Origin: Chloroflexota bacterium
GTDB lineage: Bacteria; Chloroflexota; Dehalococcoidia; UBA2247; RBG-13-53-26
DNA length: 57,634 nucleotides
Assembly (NCBI GenBank): GCA_003551705.1
Contig: PUNJ01000105.1
Location: 1-57,634, forward strand
Direction of reading: 5' to 3'
Shown here: positions 24,440-33,625 of the stretch, piece by piece
How the letters are laid out: every line of letters begins with the position of its first letter
Numbering within the stretch: the stretch's first letter is position 1
Translations under genes and position numbers: made by a program
Notes under the pieces: model-generated
The model's input: only the letters and a program-made list of their open reading frames with translations
Told to the model about the DNA's origin: nothing
Databases searched by the model: none

Positions 24440-26062
24440 CTATTCGAAAACGCTGGTCGGTTCGAACCTGTCCACGTCAAAGAGACCCCGGTCGGTCATT
24501 TTTAACCGGGGAATAACAGGAAGAGCCATGAAGGACAGGGTCATGAAGGGAGCGGTCAGGGACGAACCCAGGTCCTTGGCCGAGCGATCGATGCGGGTAT
24601 AAAGAGCAGCCACCTCTTTGCCGTCCAGGTCGCTCATGAGACCGGCCACAGGCAGGGGCAACACCAGCTCCTGGGACCCTTTGACTGTACAGATCCCGCC
24701 GCGTTGGGCCATTACTGCATTGATGGCCGCACAGATATCCTCGTCGCCTGCACCTACGGCTATAACGTTGTGGGAATCGTGGGCAATAGAGGCAGCGATG
24801 GCCCCGCCTTTTATGCCAAACCCCCGAATGAAACCGATGGCCGGAGGAGCCTCCTGGTAGCGATTGATCACGGCGATCTTCAGAATATCCCGTTCCAAGT
24901 CCGAAACCACGTTGCCTCCCATGACTTTCGGAGACTCCGTTGACCTGCCGGTGTAGAGTTGTCCATCAAGGGCCTCTATTACCTTGAGATTATTGCCTTC
25001 ATCTCTCACCACCAACTCGGCAGCACCCACCGATCTCTGTTTGAAGTTGTTGACTATGCCGGCTGCCACCATTGGAAAACGGGCTTCCCCCCTCTCAGCA
25101 ACAAGCTGGCCGTCAATAAACGTACGTAACACGTTGAAGTCGGACAGATTGTCTACCTCGAGGAAGTCGGCAGCATCACCCTCCTGCAGCAGGCCCGCGT
25201 CGAGTCCGTAATGCTGCACCGGGGTCAAAGAGGCACATCGCAGTACCTTCATCCGGTCCAGTCCCGAAGCCAGCGCTCTCTGCACCAGAACATTGATATG
25301 GCCCGCCACCAAGTCGTCAGGGTGCTTGTCATCGCTGCAAAACATACACTGTTCCGGATAGGTATCCAGGAAGCCGATGAAGGTGTCGAAATCCTTGGCC
25401 GCAGACCCCTCCCTGATCAACAACTTCATGCCCAAGGCCAGTTTCTCCTGTGCCTCTTCACGGGCCAGTGTTTCATGGTCGGTTGTGATACCTGCCTTGA
25501 AGTACTTCTTCAAAGCTTCGCCTGTGAGCCCAGGAGCGTGCCCATCAACAGGCTTGCCACTCTTTGTGGCTGCTGCTATCTTGGCCATGACTTCGGGGTC
25601 ATTATTGAGGACACCCGGAAAATTCATCATCTCGCTCAGATACTTTATATCGTCACGCCTGAGAAGTTCTTTCACATCCTCAGTACCGATACTTGCGCCG
25701 GAGGACTCGAAAGGCGTTGCCGGCACTGAAGACGGCGCGCCAAAGTAGAACTTGAATGGGACCAGCTTGCCATCTTGGACCATGTAATCGACCCCCGGCA
25801 CGCCCAGAACATTGGCTATTTCGTGCGGGTCCGAAATCGAGGCTACGGTCCCGTGCCTGACCGCCAACCTGGCGAATTCAGATGGGACCATCATGGAACT
25901 CTCGATATGTACATGAGAGTCCACCAGTCCCGGCGTGATGAAGGTATCGTAGTGCTTGCCGGACTCCTTCTTGATGCGAGTTATGACACCCTCGCTGATC
26001 TCGATTATGCCAGGGTAGATGGCGTTCTCGACCAAATCAACGATATTCCCCGATATCTCCAT
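24440..26062 (-). CDS. ade: Adenine deaminase
   Basis: 540 residues, amidohydrolase fold. Converts adenine to hypoxanthine and ammonia for purine salvage. Metal-site motif GLVDSHVHIESSMMVPSEFARLAVRHGTVASISDPHEIANVLG is diagnostic of this family; further blocks are DGHAPGLTGEALKKYFKAGITTDHE, CFCSDD-like MFCSDDKHPDDL and the C-terminal IAHDSHNVIAVGAGDEDI. The ATG at 26062 has AAAGGAG 4 nt upstream; the track's start 8 codons earlier lacks one. The gene lies 24 bp after a CoA-transferase and before a cupin on the same strand, giving a mixed three-gene unit. Confidence 0.95.
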   Translation of the reverse strand: MEISGNIVDLVENAIYPGIIEISEGVITRIKKESGKHYDTFITPGLVDSHVHIESSMMVPSEFARLAVRHGTVASISDPHEIANVLGVPGVDYMVQDGKLVPFKFYFGAPSSVPATPFESSGASIGTEDVKELLRRDDIKYLSEMMNFPGVLNNDPEVMAKIAAATKSGKPVDGHAPGLTGEALKKYFKAGITTDHETLAREEAQEKLALGMKLLIREGSAAKDFDTFIGFLDTYPEQCMFCSDDKHPDDLVAGHINVLVQRALASGLDRMKVLRCASLTPVQHYGLDAGLLQEGDAADFLEVDNLSDFNVLRTFIDGQLVAERGEARFPMVAAGIVNNFKQRSVGAAELVVRDEGNNLKVIEALDGQLYTGRSTESPKVMGGNVVSDLERDILKIAVINRYQEAPPAIGFIRGFGIKGGAIAASIAHDSHNVIAVGAGDEDICAAINAVMAQRGGICTVKGSQELVLPLPVAGLMSDLDGKEVAALYTRIDRSAKDLGSSLTAPFMTLSFMALPVIPRLKMTDRGLFDVDRFEPTSVFE

Positions 26063-26086
26063 TCGTCTCCTTTCGACACCCTCCAA

Positions 26087-27286
26087 TTAAATCACGCCCC
26101 GTTCCCTTACAGATTCTATCTGAGAGGGTGACATACCGGCTATGTCCCGTAGCACCCCTTCTGTGTCCTGTCCAAGATCAGGACTCGTCCTAACAACGGA
26201 AGCAGGCGTGCGCGACAGCTGGACCGGGGAGTTGACAACCCTGTACTTCCGGTTCTCAGGCCCGACGACCTCCGTAAACATGTTCCTGGCCACCACTTGA
26301 GAGTCCACGGCCACCTGGTCTATCCTGTTCACCGGCCCGCAAGAAATTCCTGCTTCTTCAAACCCGCGTATCCACTCAAAGGTATCTCTGGACCTGAAGG
26401 CAGCATTCAGAATGGGCTCCAGTTCTGCGTAATTCTGTGTCCTCAGATAGCCGTCCGCAAATCTGGGATCATCTATGATATCAACCCGATCGATGACTGC
26501 GCAGAATAGGGGCCATTGGTCGCCCGCTATGGCCACGGCCACATGACTGTCACGGGTAACAAAGACCTGGAAAGGACTAAAGACCGGATGTCGGGTACCC
26601 AGTGGACCGGGAACTTCGCCCGTGGCAAAATAGCGGGCGAAGGCGTTCTCTTGAAGCGCCACCTGGCAGTCAAGCATGCTGATATCGATCATCTGACCCA
26701 GCCCGCTTCTGGACCTCTCCTGCAAGGCTGACAGGACTCCAATACACAAAAACATCCCGGCCATGATATCACCAATGGATGCGCCCGGCCGGACAGGAGG
26801 CCCGCCAGGCTCTCCAGTCACACTCATAATGCCACCCATGGCCTGTACGACCACATCGAAGGCAGGTTTACCGGCATAAGGTCCCGTCTGTCCGAACCCG
26901 GAGCAGGAAGCATACACCAAACCGGGATTATGCTCCCGGACAGCCTCGTAATCAAGGCCGAGGCGTTTCATCGTCCCCGGTACGAAGTTCTCCACAAGCA
27001 CGTCCGATTTGCGGACGAGTTCCAGCAAGATGTCCTTTCCCTCCGGCCTGGACAGGTCCAACGTAATGCTCCTCTTGCCCCGGTTGATGCTCATGAAATA
27101 GGAGCTTTGGCCATCAATGAATGGGCCATTTCCCCTGGCTATGTCTCCCCGGCCCGGTTGCTCTACCTTGATCACTTCCGCACCAAGGTCATTCAAGACC
27201 ATGGTTGCGTATGGACCTGCCAGTACCCTGCTCAGGTCAAGAATTCGTATTCCTGCCAGTGGCCCGTTCGGGAATGACTCCGCCAT
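26087..27286 (-). CDS. Class III (CaiB/BaiF-type) CoA-transferase
   Basis: 399 residues. Canonical family opening GIRILDLSRVLAGPYATMVLNDLGAEVIKVEQPGRGD, then INRGKRSITLDLSRPEGKDILLELVRKSDVLVENFVPGTM and the catalytic-Asp region ASIGDIMAGMFLCIGVLSALQER. Acts on a free acid or acyl-CoA pair, substrate not determinable (formyl-CoA, succinyl-CoA:mesaconate and carnitine types all share these blocks). The ATG at 27286 has no Shine-Dalgarno, and a -10 box lies 9 nt before it, suggesting a nearly leaderless mRNA. First gene of the unit with ade and the cupin. Confidence 0.93.
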   Translation of the reverse strand: MAESFPNGPLAGIRILDLSRVLAGPYATMVLNDLGAEVIKVEQPGRGDIARGNGPFIDGQSSYFMSINRGKRSITLDLSRPEGKDILLELVRKSDVLVENFVPGTMKRLGLDYEAVREHNPGLVYASCSGFGQTGPYAGKPAFDVVVQAMGGIMSVTGEPGGPPVRPGASIGDIMAGMFLCIGVLSALQERSRSGLGQMIDISMLDCQVALQENAFARYFATGEVPGPLGTRHPVFSPFQVFVTRDSHVAVAIAGDQWPLFCAVIDRVDIIDDPRFADGYLRTQNYAELEPILNAAFRSRDTFEWIRGFEEAGISCGPVNRIDQVAVDSQVVARNMFTEVVGPENRKYRVVNSPVQLSRTPASVVRTSPDLGQDTEGVLRDIAGMSPSQIESVRERGVI

Positions 27287-27295
27287 GTTGGACTC

Positions 27296-27324
27296 ATTGT
27301 AGCAAGACGGGGAAACCGATACAA
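27296..27324 (-). promoter_or_regulatory. Promoter giving a nearly leaderless CoA-transferase mRNA
   Basis: Minus strand: TTGTAT, a 17-bp spacer whose last bases give an extended TGC, then TACAAT (5 of 6). Only 9 nt separate the -10 box from the ATG, so transcription would start 2-3 nt before the start codon. No ribosome binding site is present, in agreement. Confidence 0.6.
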
Positions 27325-27339
27325 AAGAATGGCAAAAAG

Positions 27340-27714
27340 TCAGCCGCGCTTCTGCAACGCCTTGTATATGGTGTCCATCAGTACTTGTGGGCTGGAAGGT
27401 TTGACCAGATAGGCAAAGGCCCCCATTGCCACTGCTTCCTCAGCCTTCTCCAATGAGGTGAGGCCGGTGAGGATTATAACCTCTGCCGTATAACGGGACT
27501 CCTTAAGCTTGCTGAGAAGTGTCATTCCGTCCATATCTGGGAGGGTCAGGTCCAGCAGGACGATATCAAACGGTTTCTTGCCCAGCTTGTCCAGGGCCTC
27601 CTGGCCGGTAGATGCCTGGTCTGTTCGGTACTGGCTCTTTAACTCGACAACATCGGTCAAAGCCATCCTTACCGCCTCATCGTCATCGACCACTAGTATG
27701 TCTGCTGTTTTCAT
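27340..27714 (-). CDS. Single-domain response regulator (CheY-like receiver)
   Basis: 124 residues, one receiver domain and no output domain. The acidic pocket is ILVVDDDEAVR, the phospho-acceptor Asp is in IVLLDLTLPDMDG, the Thr is in VIILTGLTS and the Lys in AYLVKPSSP. The ATG overlaps the stop of the upstream sensor kinase (ATGA), so the two are translationally coupled and the kinase is its obvious phosphodonor. With no output domain, it must act by protein contact or as a phosphorelay intermediate. Confidence 0.93.
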   Translation of the reverse strand: MKTADILVVDDDEAVRMALTDVVELKSQYRTDQASTGQEALDKLGKKPFDIVLLDLTLPDMDGMTLLSKLKESRYTAEVIILTGLTSLEKAEEAVAMGAFAYLVKPSSPQVLMDTIYKALQKRG

Positions 27715-30700
27715 TCCAACGTTTCCTCTATGACCGGCAGGCCTACGGTGAAGGTTGTCCCCACCCCTTCCCGGCTCTGGACCCGAATATAACCGCTCTG
27801 TTTTTCGACCAGGGCCTTGACAATAGACAGGCCAAGACCTATTCCCTTGGCTTTGGTAGTGTACAGGGGCTCGAATATCTTGTCCATACTATCCTCGGGT
27901 ATTCCAACGCCGGTGTCACTTACAACCATTTCCGCGGATTCACCCCTGTGGCTAGTCGAGACTGTGAGCGTGCCTCCCCGGGGCATGGCCTGGACCGCAT
28001 TTGTGATCAGATTATGCAAGATACGGCTTACATGACCTGCGTCCGCCCGCACGCCCGGCAGGTCAGGGGAAAGCAGGGACTGTACAGCAACGCTTTTCGG
28101 CACGAGTATGCCTTCGAATATCCCGTAAGCGACTTGATTTATGTCAACCCTGCCAAGCTCAGTCTCCTTTGGACGCGAGAAGTCAAGGACGTCGGCAATA
28201 GTCTTGTCGCAAGCATTGATTTGCTTCTCCAACATTTCGAGATGCCTTTGTATCTTCTCATCAACAAGCGAGCCTCTCGCGGAGTCCTTGTCCAGCCTGG
28301 ACCTTAGGTACTCCACGGAGAACCGAATTGCTGCCAGAGGACTGCGTAATTCATGCCCCAGGCCACCGGCAAGTTCACCAATCGCCGCCAGCTTCTCTGC
28401 GCGAATCAGTCTCTCTTGGGCATCGGTCAATTGCCTGGTGCGATCGGCAACCATCCGCTCAAGATCGTCAGAGTGCTCCTCCATCCGTTTCTCAATAATC
28501 TTACGTTCGGTTATGTCGGTCATGATGCCGGTGATTCCCAGCCAACGTCCATCCTTATGGGCAGCTCGACCGGAAACCCGTACATAACGGATGGTGTAAT
28601 GCCGGTCCAGAACACGCAGCTCAAAGGGTTCTACCTGGCCAGCCACTGTACGCTGCAGGTTCTCGAACAGTGCGTTCAGATCGTCGCCGTGGACAAAGCG
28701 GGTGAGTGTCTCTCCAACCAGCTGCTCAGGCTCGAACCCCAGCAGTAGGGAGATAGCCGGACTGACATAGGTGAAGCGCCCTAGAGCATCCAGGTAGAAT
28801 ATTACGTCATTTGTGTTCTCGACCAGGTTCCGGTACTTCGCCTCCGATTCCAATATTTCCCTCTCAGCCCGCCTGCGTTCCATGGCATTGGAGATTATCT
28901 CCGAGCATATTCGGATGACAGACAGCTTCTCCAAGGCCTGGTCATCGTCGCCCGCCGCAATTTCGCAGCTCAGGATACCGGCAGGCCGGCTGCCAATGAT
29001 GATGGGCGACGCCAGAACAGTAGCGATGCCATGCGCCAGGAGAACGTGTTTGTCCATGACAGCCTCATCGGGCAGATCAAGTACACCAATCCGCAATGTT
29101 TCCCCGTCAAGTATGCGTTTTGCCAACCAGGGACAAGTCTCCACAAAAATGCTGCCTGACAAGGCCTCGCGGCTTTCCATGTGCTTGCACGGCCACATGT
29201 GAGTGATACCCGCATTACAGCCATCTTGGGGAAGAACGTATACGCTGGCTCTGCGCGCCCCGACAAATCGGCCAATATCTTCGAGTGATTGCCTGATTGC
29301 CTCGTCCACGTCCTCAGTCTGTATAAAACGCGACGAGACATCGGCAATAACCTTCTCCATCTCCAGCTTTCTTTGAATGATGCCCTCAGCCTGCCTGCGT
29401 TCGGTTATATCACGGGCAACTCCCAGGATACCGGCCGGCCTGGAATCCTGGTCCAGTATGAAAGTGAACTGTATTTCAGTCCACTTATGAGAACCATCTT
29501 TGCAGAGCAACTCTACCTCTGCAGTCCATGGATGCCGCTCGTTCCCGTGCCCTTCGTTAAGGGAGTCCACTTCGGCGCGCATTCTGCGGAGCACCAGCGC
29601 ATGCGAGTCCGGCAACAGGTTCGTAGACAGGTTGCGACCCCTTAGCTCGTCAGCGACGAAGCCGGTCAGATGAGTAACGGAAGGACTGACGTACGTGTAT
29701 CGCAAGTCCATATCCGTCGTCAGTATAACGTCGGACGCGTTCTCGGCCAGCAGCCGGTAACGCATCTCCTCCTGTTGAAGGACCTTCTGAGATTCGGATA
29801 GTGCCCCAAGCATCCCGTCGATACTGCCGGCCAGCGTTGAAAGCTCGTCCGTCCCGGGTATTTGCACGCTCCCCGTCGGATTTCCGCTGGCGCTGATCGT
29901 GTTAACATTGGCTGTCAGACGGGCCAACCGCGACAGCACCCATCGTTCAGTGATGAAAATAGTCAAGGCGCCAAAACCAAGACCGAGCACGATGAGGCCC
30001 AAAAGGAAGTAGGTCATGGTCTGGACTCCTTGCTGATAGATGGTCCTCGGCATCTCGGTAACCAGCACCACCGCCGGGTCCCCATAGATGTCGTCCAGTA
30101 CCATGTAACCAGCGATAGACTGGCTTCCCAGCGTCTCCAGCACTATCGGTAATTCCTTCTGAGAGTCGGGGCGTTCTTCACGCAAGCTCTCAGGCAGGCC
30201 GGGTTCACCATATAGCCGAAAGGCCAGTGAAAGCTGCGTAACCCCGGACAACTGCTCAATCTCTGCCTTGCTCAGATATCGGCCCATTATGATCCAACCC
30301 CGGGGTGGGCCCTGGTCCCTGCTGGTAAGGACCGGCCGGGAGGCGACTACAAGTGCCCGATCATCCAGGACCAAAATACCTTTCACTGCCTCATTTGCCA
30401 GTCGGTAACTCTGTAAGACGTGCTCCTCCATACCCTTGGAGACCGGCACTTCTTCATCGTTCTCCAAGTCGAAGGCTTTACCGTGAACGATATTGCCCAT
30501 CGTATCAACGTACAGCAGCAGGTTGAGTCTAAGCCCCTTGAAAGTCCCGTCGGCAAGATTTGATTCGATGAAGTCCTCGTTTTGGTCATGCATGAAGTTC
30601 CATGAGTCATCCCAGGAACCCCAATCATAAGCCCATGCATCGAGGTTGTACAAGCTCCTGTCCAAGGCCCCAAAGGTGCGCATGACATTCTGCCGGGCTT

Positions 30701-30803
30701 CCTGTTGCTCGAGGTCGGAGAAGCTGTTAAGGACCGTGATACGGGTGGTCAGAAACAAGGCTACTATGAGCGCAAAGAAGGTGAAGCCTATGGCCAGTAT
30801 CAC
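27711..30803 (-). CDS. CHASE4-PAS-GAF-PAS sensor histidine kinase
   Basis: 1030 residues from the GTG at 30803. A first membrane helix ([12 protein letters not shown]) precedes an extracytoplasmic CHASE4 sensor domain ([18 protein letters not shown]), a second helix, a HAMP-like linker ([15 protein letters not shown]) and PAS ([16 protein letters not shown]). A GAF-like domain, a second PAS ([16 protein letters not shown]), HisKA with [15 protein letters not shown] and a HATPase with [34 protein letters not shown] follow. The likely true N-terminus lies 14 codons upstream: an ATT codon at 30845 has GGGAG 8 nt before it and adds the basic IKFLKTEPISLRKK expected before the first helix. It is paired with the receiver protein downstream. 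Confidence 0.92.
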   Translation of the reverse strand: MILAIGFTFFALIVALFLTTRITVLNSFSDLEQQEARQNVMRTFGALDRSLYNLDAWAYDWGSWDDSWNFMHDQNEDFIESNLADGTFKGLRLNLLLYVDTMGNIVHGKAFDLENDEEVPVSKGMEEHVLQSYRLANEAVKGILVLDDRALVVASRPVLTSRDQGPPRGWIIMGRYLSKAEIEQLSGVTQLSLAFRLYGEPGLPESLREERPDSQKELPIVLETLGSQSIAGYMVLDDIYGDPAVVLVTEMPRTIYQQGVQTMTYFLLGLIVLGLGFGALTIFITERWVLSRLARLTANVNTISASGNPTGSVQIPGTDELSTLAGSIDGMLGALSESQKVLQQEEMRYRLLAENASDVILTTDMDLRYTYVSPSVTHLTGFVADELRGRNLSTNLLPDSHALVLRRMRAEVDSLNEGHGNERHPWTAEVELLCKDGSHKWTEIQFTFILDQDSRPAGILGVARDITERRQAEGIIQRKLEMEKVIADVSSRFIQTEDVDEAIRQSLEDIGRFVGARRASVYVLPQDGCNAGITHMWPCKHMESREALSGSIFVETCPWLAKRILDGETLRIGVLDLPDEAVMDKHVLLAHGIATVLASPIIIGSRPAGILSCEIAAGDDDQALEKLSVIRICSEIISNAMERRRAEREILESEAKYRNLVENTNDVIFYLDALGRFTYVSPAISLLLGFEPEQLVGETLTRFVHGDDLNALFENLQRTVAGQVEPFELRVLDRHYTIRYVRVSGRAAHKDGRWLGITGIMTDITERKIIEKRMEEHSDDLERMVADRTRQLTDAQERLIRAEKLAAIGELAGGLGHELRSPLAAIRFSVEYLRSRLDKDSARGSLVDEKIQRHLEMLEKQINACDKTIADVLDFSRPKETELGRVDINQVAYGIFEGILVPKSVAVQSLLSPDLPGVRADAGHVSRILHNLITNAVQAMPRGGTLTVSTSHRGESAEMVVSDTGVGIPEDSMDKIFEPLYTTKAKGIGLGLSIVKALVEKQSGYIRVQSREGVGTTFTVGLPVIEETLE

Positions 30804-30909
30804 TTTCTTGCGCAGGCTTATGGGTTCGGTTTTCAGGAACTTAATCGAGTTGTCTCCCAGGTTCTAGACAAGGTAACGGAACAATCCTTCAGATGCACCG
30901 CAGGGGCCT

Positions 30910-31266
30910 TTAGATTGCGTCCTTGATCAGTTCTATCCTTGTTACACGTCCCTGGCCGTCCAGGTCCATGGCCACTACATCAAACCGGCAGGCATCGGGC
31001 AAATCTTTATGTGTCTGTAGGTAGGTCAGGCCGGCGGAGACCAGCCTCCTTTGCTTCGCCCCGTTTATTGACTCCTCTGGAGACACCAGACCGGGCACAG
31101 TCCTGGAACGCACCTCTACAAAAACGAGACAATCTTCGTCCTGGGCTACGATGTCGATTTCGCCCGTCCGGCACCGGTAATTGGTCTCCTTTATGCGGTA
31201 TCCCTTCTTCCTGAGGAAGTCCGCTGCCTTGCTCTCGCACAGCTTCCCCATACTCTCCCTGCTCAA
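30910..31266 (-). CDS. yraN: YraN/UPF0102 family endonuclease-like protein
   Basis: 118 residues. Restriction-endonuclease-like fold: GKLCESKAADFLRKKGYRIKETNYRCRTGEIDIVAQDEDCLVFVEVRSR gives the E...GEIDIV...FVEVR(K) active-site layout of the family. Molecular role uncertain (DNA processing or recombination is suggested for relatives). The start is a TTG that overlaps the rnhB stop codon (TTGA). The Shine-Dalgarno AAGGAGGTGATC, a 12-base match to the usual 16S 3' end, lies inside the last rnhB codons. The rnhB-yraN pair is a common bacterial arrangement. Confidence 0.93.
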   Translation of the reverse strand: MSRESMGKLCESKAADFLRKKGYRIKETNYRCRTGEIDIVAQDEDCLVFVEVRSRTVPGLVSPEESINGAKQRRLVSAGLTYLQTHKDLPDACRFDVVAMDLDGQGRVTRIELIKDAI

Positions 31267-31886
31267 GGCTTGATCACCTCCTTGTAAGGTGCGAAGGAAC
31301 GACGGTGTATTGAGGAGAAGCCAAGGTTCTTGAGACTCCGCAGGTGCTCCGCTGTGGCATACCCCTTGTGCACAGCCAGCCCGTATCCCGGATAGAAGCC
31401 GTCCAGTTCAGCCATGTAGCGGTCACGAGTAACCTTGGCAATGATAGATGCACAGGCAATCGACAAGCAGATTCGATCGCCGTGCACTACCGGGCATTGA
31501 GGAAGCCGTACCCTGGGCAGAGACAAGGCATCAACAAGTATGTAGTCCGGCGCTGTCCTTAACCGGGAAACGGCCAGGGTCATGGCTGTTCTTGTCGCCC
31601 GGACGATGCCGACGTTGTCTATATCGATGTGAGATACGATGCCCACACCGTAGGGAATTGCAGCCTCCCTTACCATTTCATAGATACTCTCCCTTTTTCC
31701 CGCCGGCAATTGCTTGCTGTCCCGGACCTGGCAAAGCCACGGTATGCTTGGATCCACGGGAAGTATAACGGCTGCAGCCACTACCGGACCGGCAATGGCA
31801 CCGCGTCCCACTTCATCAACGCCAGCTATCGACCAATAGCCCTGAGCCCTAACTTCCATTTCCTTGATAAAAGTAGGCGGTTCCAT
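31263..31886 (-). CDS. rnhB: Ribonuclease HII
   Basis: 207 residues. Removes RNA and single ribonucleotides from RNA-DNA hybrids. Motifs are [22 protein letters not shown] (two acidic catalytic residues), [22 protein letters not shown] (third acidic), and [17 protein letters not shown], then [15 protein letters not shown]. The ATG follows the mnmA stop directly (TAG-ATG), and its own last codons hold the Shine-Dalgarno for yraN. Cytoplasmic; metal-dependent. Confidence 0.97.
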   Translation of the reverse strand: MEPPTFIKEMEVRAQGYWSIAGVDEVGRGAIAGPVVAAAVILPVDPSIPWLCQVRDSKQLPAGKRESIYEMVREAAIPYGVGIVSHIDIDNVGIVRATRTAMTLAVSRLRTAPDYILVDALSLPRVRLPQCPVVHGDRICLSIACASIIAKVTRDRYMAELDGFYPGYGLAVHKGYATAEHLRSLKNLGFSSIHRRSFAPYKEVIKP

Positions 31887-32960
31887 CTAAGCTGCCTCAA
31901 TTGTCCCGCCACCCAGCAACCGCTCACCGTCATAAAAGACCGTTGCCTGGCCCGGCGTTACAGCCCTCTGCGCCTTATCAAATACAATCTCTGTCCGATC
32001 TTCACCGGGAAAAAGCGTCGCACTGGTTTCCGGTGACCTGTAGCGGACCTTGGCCTTCACGTTCAACGGCCCTATCGGTACCTGGTCCACATAGTGGACA
32101 CTGCTTATGGCAAACCTGGAAATATAGAGATTCTCAGAACTGCCCACCACCACCGTGTTATTCTCCGCATCGATGCCGGTAACGTAAAGGCGTTCCCCCC
32201 CTGAACACCCCAGCCCTGCACGCTGGCCCACTGTATAAAGCGCTACTCCGCCGTGCCTGCCCAGCACCCTGTTGCCCGCGTCTACCATGTTACCCGGCAC
32301 CATCTCAACTCGATTCTTCACGAAGTCCCGGTACCCGCCGTTCGCCGTAAAGCACAAATCCTGGCTTTTCCTTTTGTCCGCAACCGGTAGACCTCTTGTC
32401 CTGGCCATATCCCGCACTTCCGACTTAAGGTATTCGCCAAGAGGAAACAAAAGGTATTGTAGTTCGGACTGCCCCAGAGTATAGAGAAAGTACGTTTGAT
32501 CAGAGGAGGCATCCAGTGCCTTGTACAGTCCATACCTCCCGTCCTGCTGTTTGATTCTGGCGAAGTGCCCCGTGGCCAGACAAGCTGCGCCCATAGCTCG
32601 CACCCGAGCCAGGAGCAGATCAAACTTCACGTGCTGATTGCAGGCTATGCATGGATTGGGCGTCCTGCCCCTGACGTACTCCCTGCAGAAATAGTCGACA
32701 ACACAGGAATCAAACTCCTCTTCCAGGTTTAGCACATAGTGGGGTATACCCAGAATCCCACAAACATGGCCGGCATCGCCCAGGTCCACAGCAGAGCAGC
32801 AAGCAGGTTGGGTATGGTCCATACCATGTCGTTGCTCACACCAGAGCTTCATGGATACCCCGAAGACATCATAGCCGGCTTCCTGAAGCAAAGCTGCTGC
32901 AAGCGAGGAGTCTACGCCGCCGCTCATGGCCACAGCCACCCGGGTCCTGTTAATTACCAT
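31887..32960 (-). CDS. mnmA: tRNA-specific 2-thiouridylase
   Basis: 357 residues. Makes 2-thiouridine at wobble position 34 of Lys, Glu and Gln tRNAs. Seen: VAVAMSGGVDSSLAAALL (PP-loop), GRTPNPCIACNQHVKF (first catalytic Cys), ATGHFARI, DQTYFLYTLGQSEL and SQDLCF (second Cys), then the C-terminal beta-barrel with GLGCSGGERLYVTGID. The ATG has no obvious strong Shine-Dalgarno and lies 31 bp after tmk. Sulfur donor genes (iscS, tusA) are not in the window. Confidence 0.97.
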   Translation of the reverse strand: MVINRTRVAVAMSGGVDSSLAAALLQEAGYDVFGVSMKLWCEQRHGMDHTQPACCSAVDLGDAGHVCGILGIPHYVLNLEEEFDSCVVDYFCREYVRGRTPNPCIACNQHVKFDLLLARVRAMGAACLATGHFARIKQQDGRYGLYKALDASSDQTYFLYTLGQSELQYLLFPLGEYLKSEVRDMARTRGLPVADKRKSQDLCFTANGGYRDFVKNRVEMVPGNMVDAGNRVLGRHGGVALYTVGQRAGLGCSGGERLYVTGIDAENNTVVVGSSENLYISRFAISSVHYVDQVPIGPLNVKAKVRYRSPETSATLFPGEDRTEIVFDKAQRAVTPGQATVFYDGERLLGGGTIEAA

Positions 32961-32991
32961 CGTTTCAATTCCAGGCTTGCCGCTGGGATAT

Positions 32992-33612
32992 CTATGGCGT
33001 TGTATTGGGCAATAAGGCCTGGACCTCCGCCCAAATCCGGCCTCGTATCTGCTTCAGCGGCAGGGTTGCGTCAATCACACGCCAGCGCTGGGAATCCTGT
33101 CCCGCAAGATCGAGGTAGCCGTCCCGCACACGCTGGTGAAAGGCAACTTCTTCATCTTCAAAACGATCGGGACGGAGCGACTTCTTTCGGGCCAAGCCGA
33201 CATGGGCAGGCACATCCAGCAAGAACACCAGGTCCGGATGGATGCCTTGTGTAGATATCTTATTCACAAGTTCTATAGACCGGAAGTCAACCCCCCTGGC
33301 ATATCCCTGGTAAGCTTTTGTCGACTCAGTGTACCGATCGCAGACTACTATTATACCTCGTAACAGGTTTGGTTGTATCAATTCTGTAACCAACTGAGTC
33401 CGAGATGCCGCGATAACGAACAACTCAGCCAGCGGTGTAATATGCTTCACACGTGGACTTTTGAGTAGGTGTCTGAGCCTGTTGCCAAGAGGGGTACTCC
33501 CCGGTTCGTGAACCAGGATGGCGTCCAGACCAGCATCCAGTAACTTGCGATGAAGTTCCCTGGCCTGAGTACTCTTGCCGCTACCCTCGCCGCCTTCAAA
33601 GCTTATGAACAA
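32992..33612 (-). CDS. tmk: Thymidylate kinase
   Basis: 206 residues. Phosphorylates dTMP to dTDP. P-loop FISFEGGEGSGKSTQARELH, the EPGSTPLG segment corresponding to the usual EPGGT, the DRYTESTKAYQGYARG substrate block and the PDLVFLLDVP strand are present. The lid RKKSLRPDRFEDEEVAFHQRVRDGY has basic residues mainly before DRFE. The start is TTG (33612), 13 bp after the stop of the AAA/R3H gene; GTAG/GCCGGC gives only a weak ribosome site, so it may depend on coupling with the upstream gene. Confidence 0.96.
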   Translation of the reverse strand: MFISFEGGEGSGKSTQARELHRKLLDAGLDAILVHEPGSTPLGNRLRHLLKSPRVKHITPLAELFVIAASRTQLVTELIQPNLLRGIIVVCDRYTESTKAYQGYARGVDFRSIELVNKISTQGIHPDLVFLLDVPAHVGLARKKSLRPDRFEDEEVAFHQRVRDGYLDLAGQDSQRWRVIDATLPLKQIRGRIWAEVQALLPNTTP

Positions 33613-33625
33613 AGCCGGCTACTTT

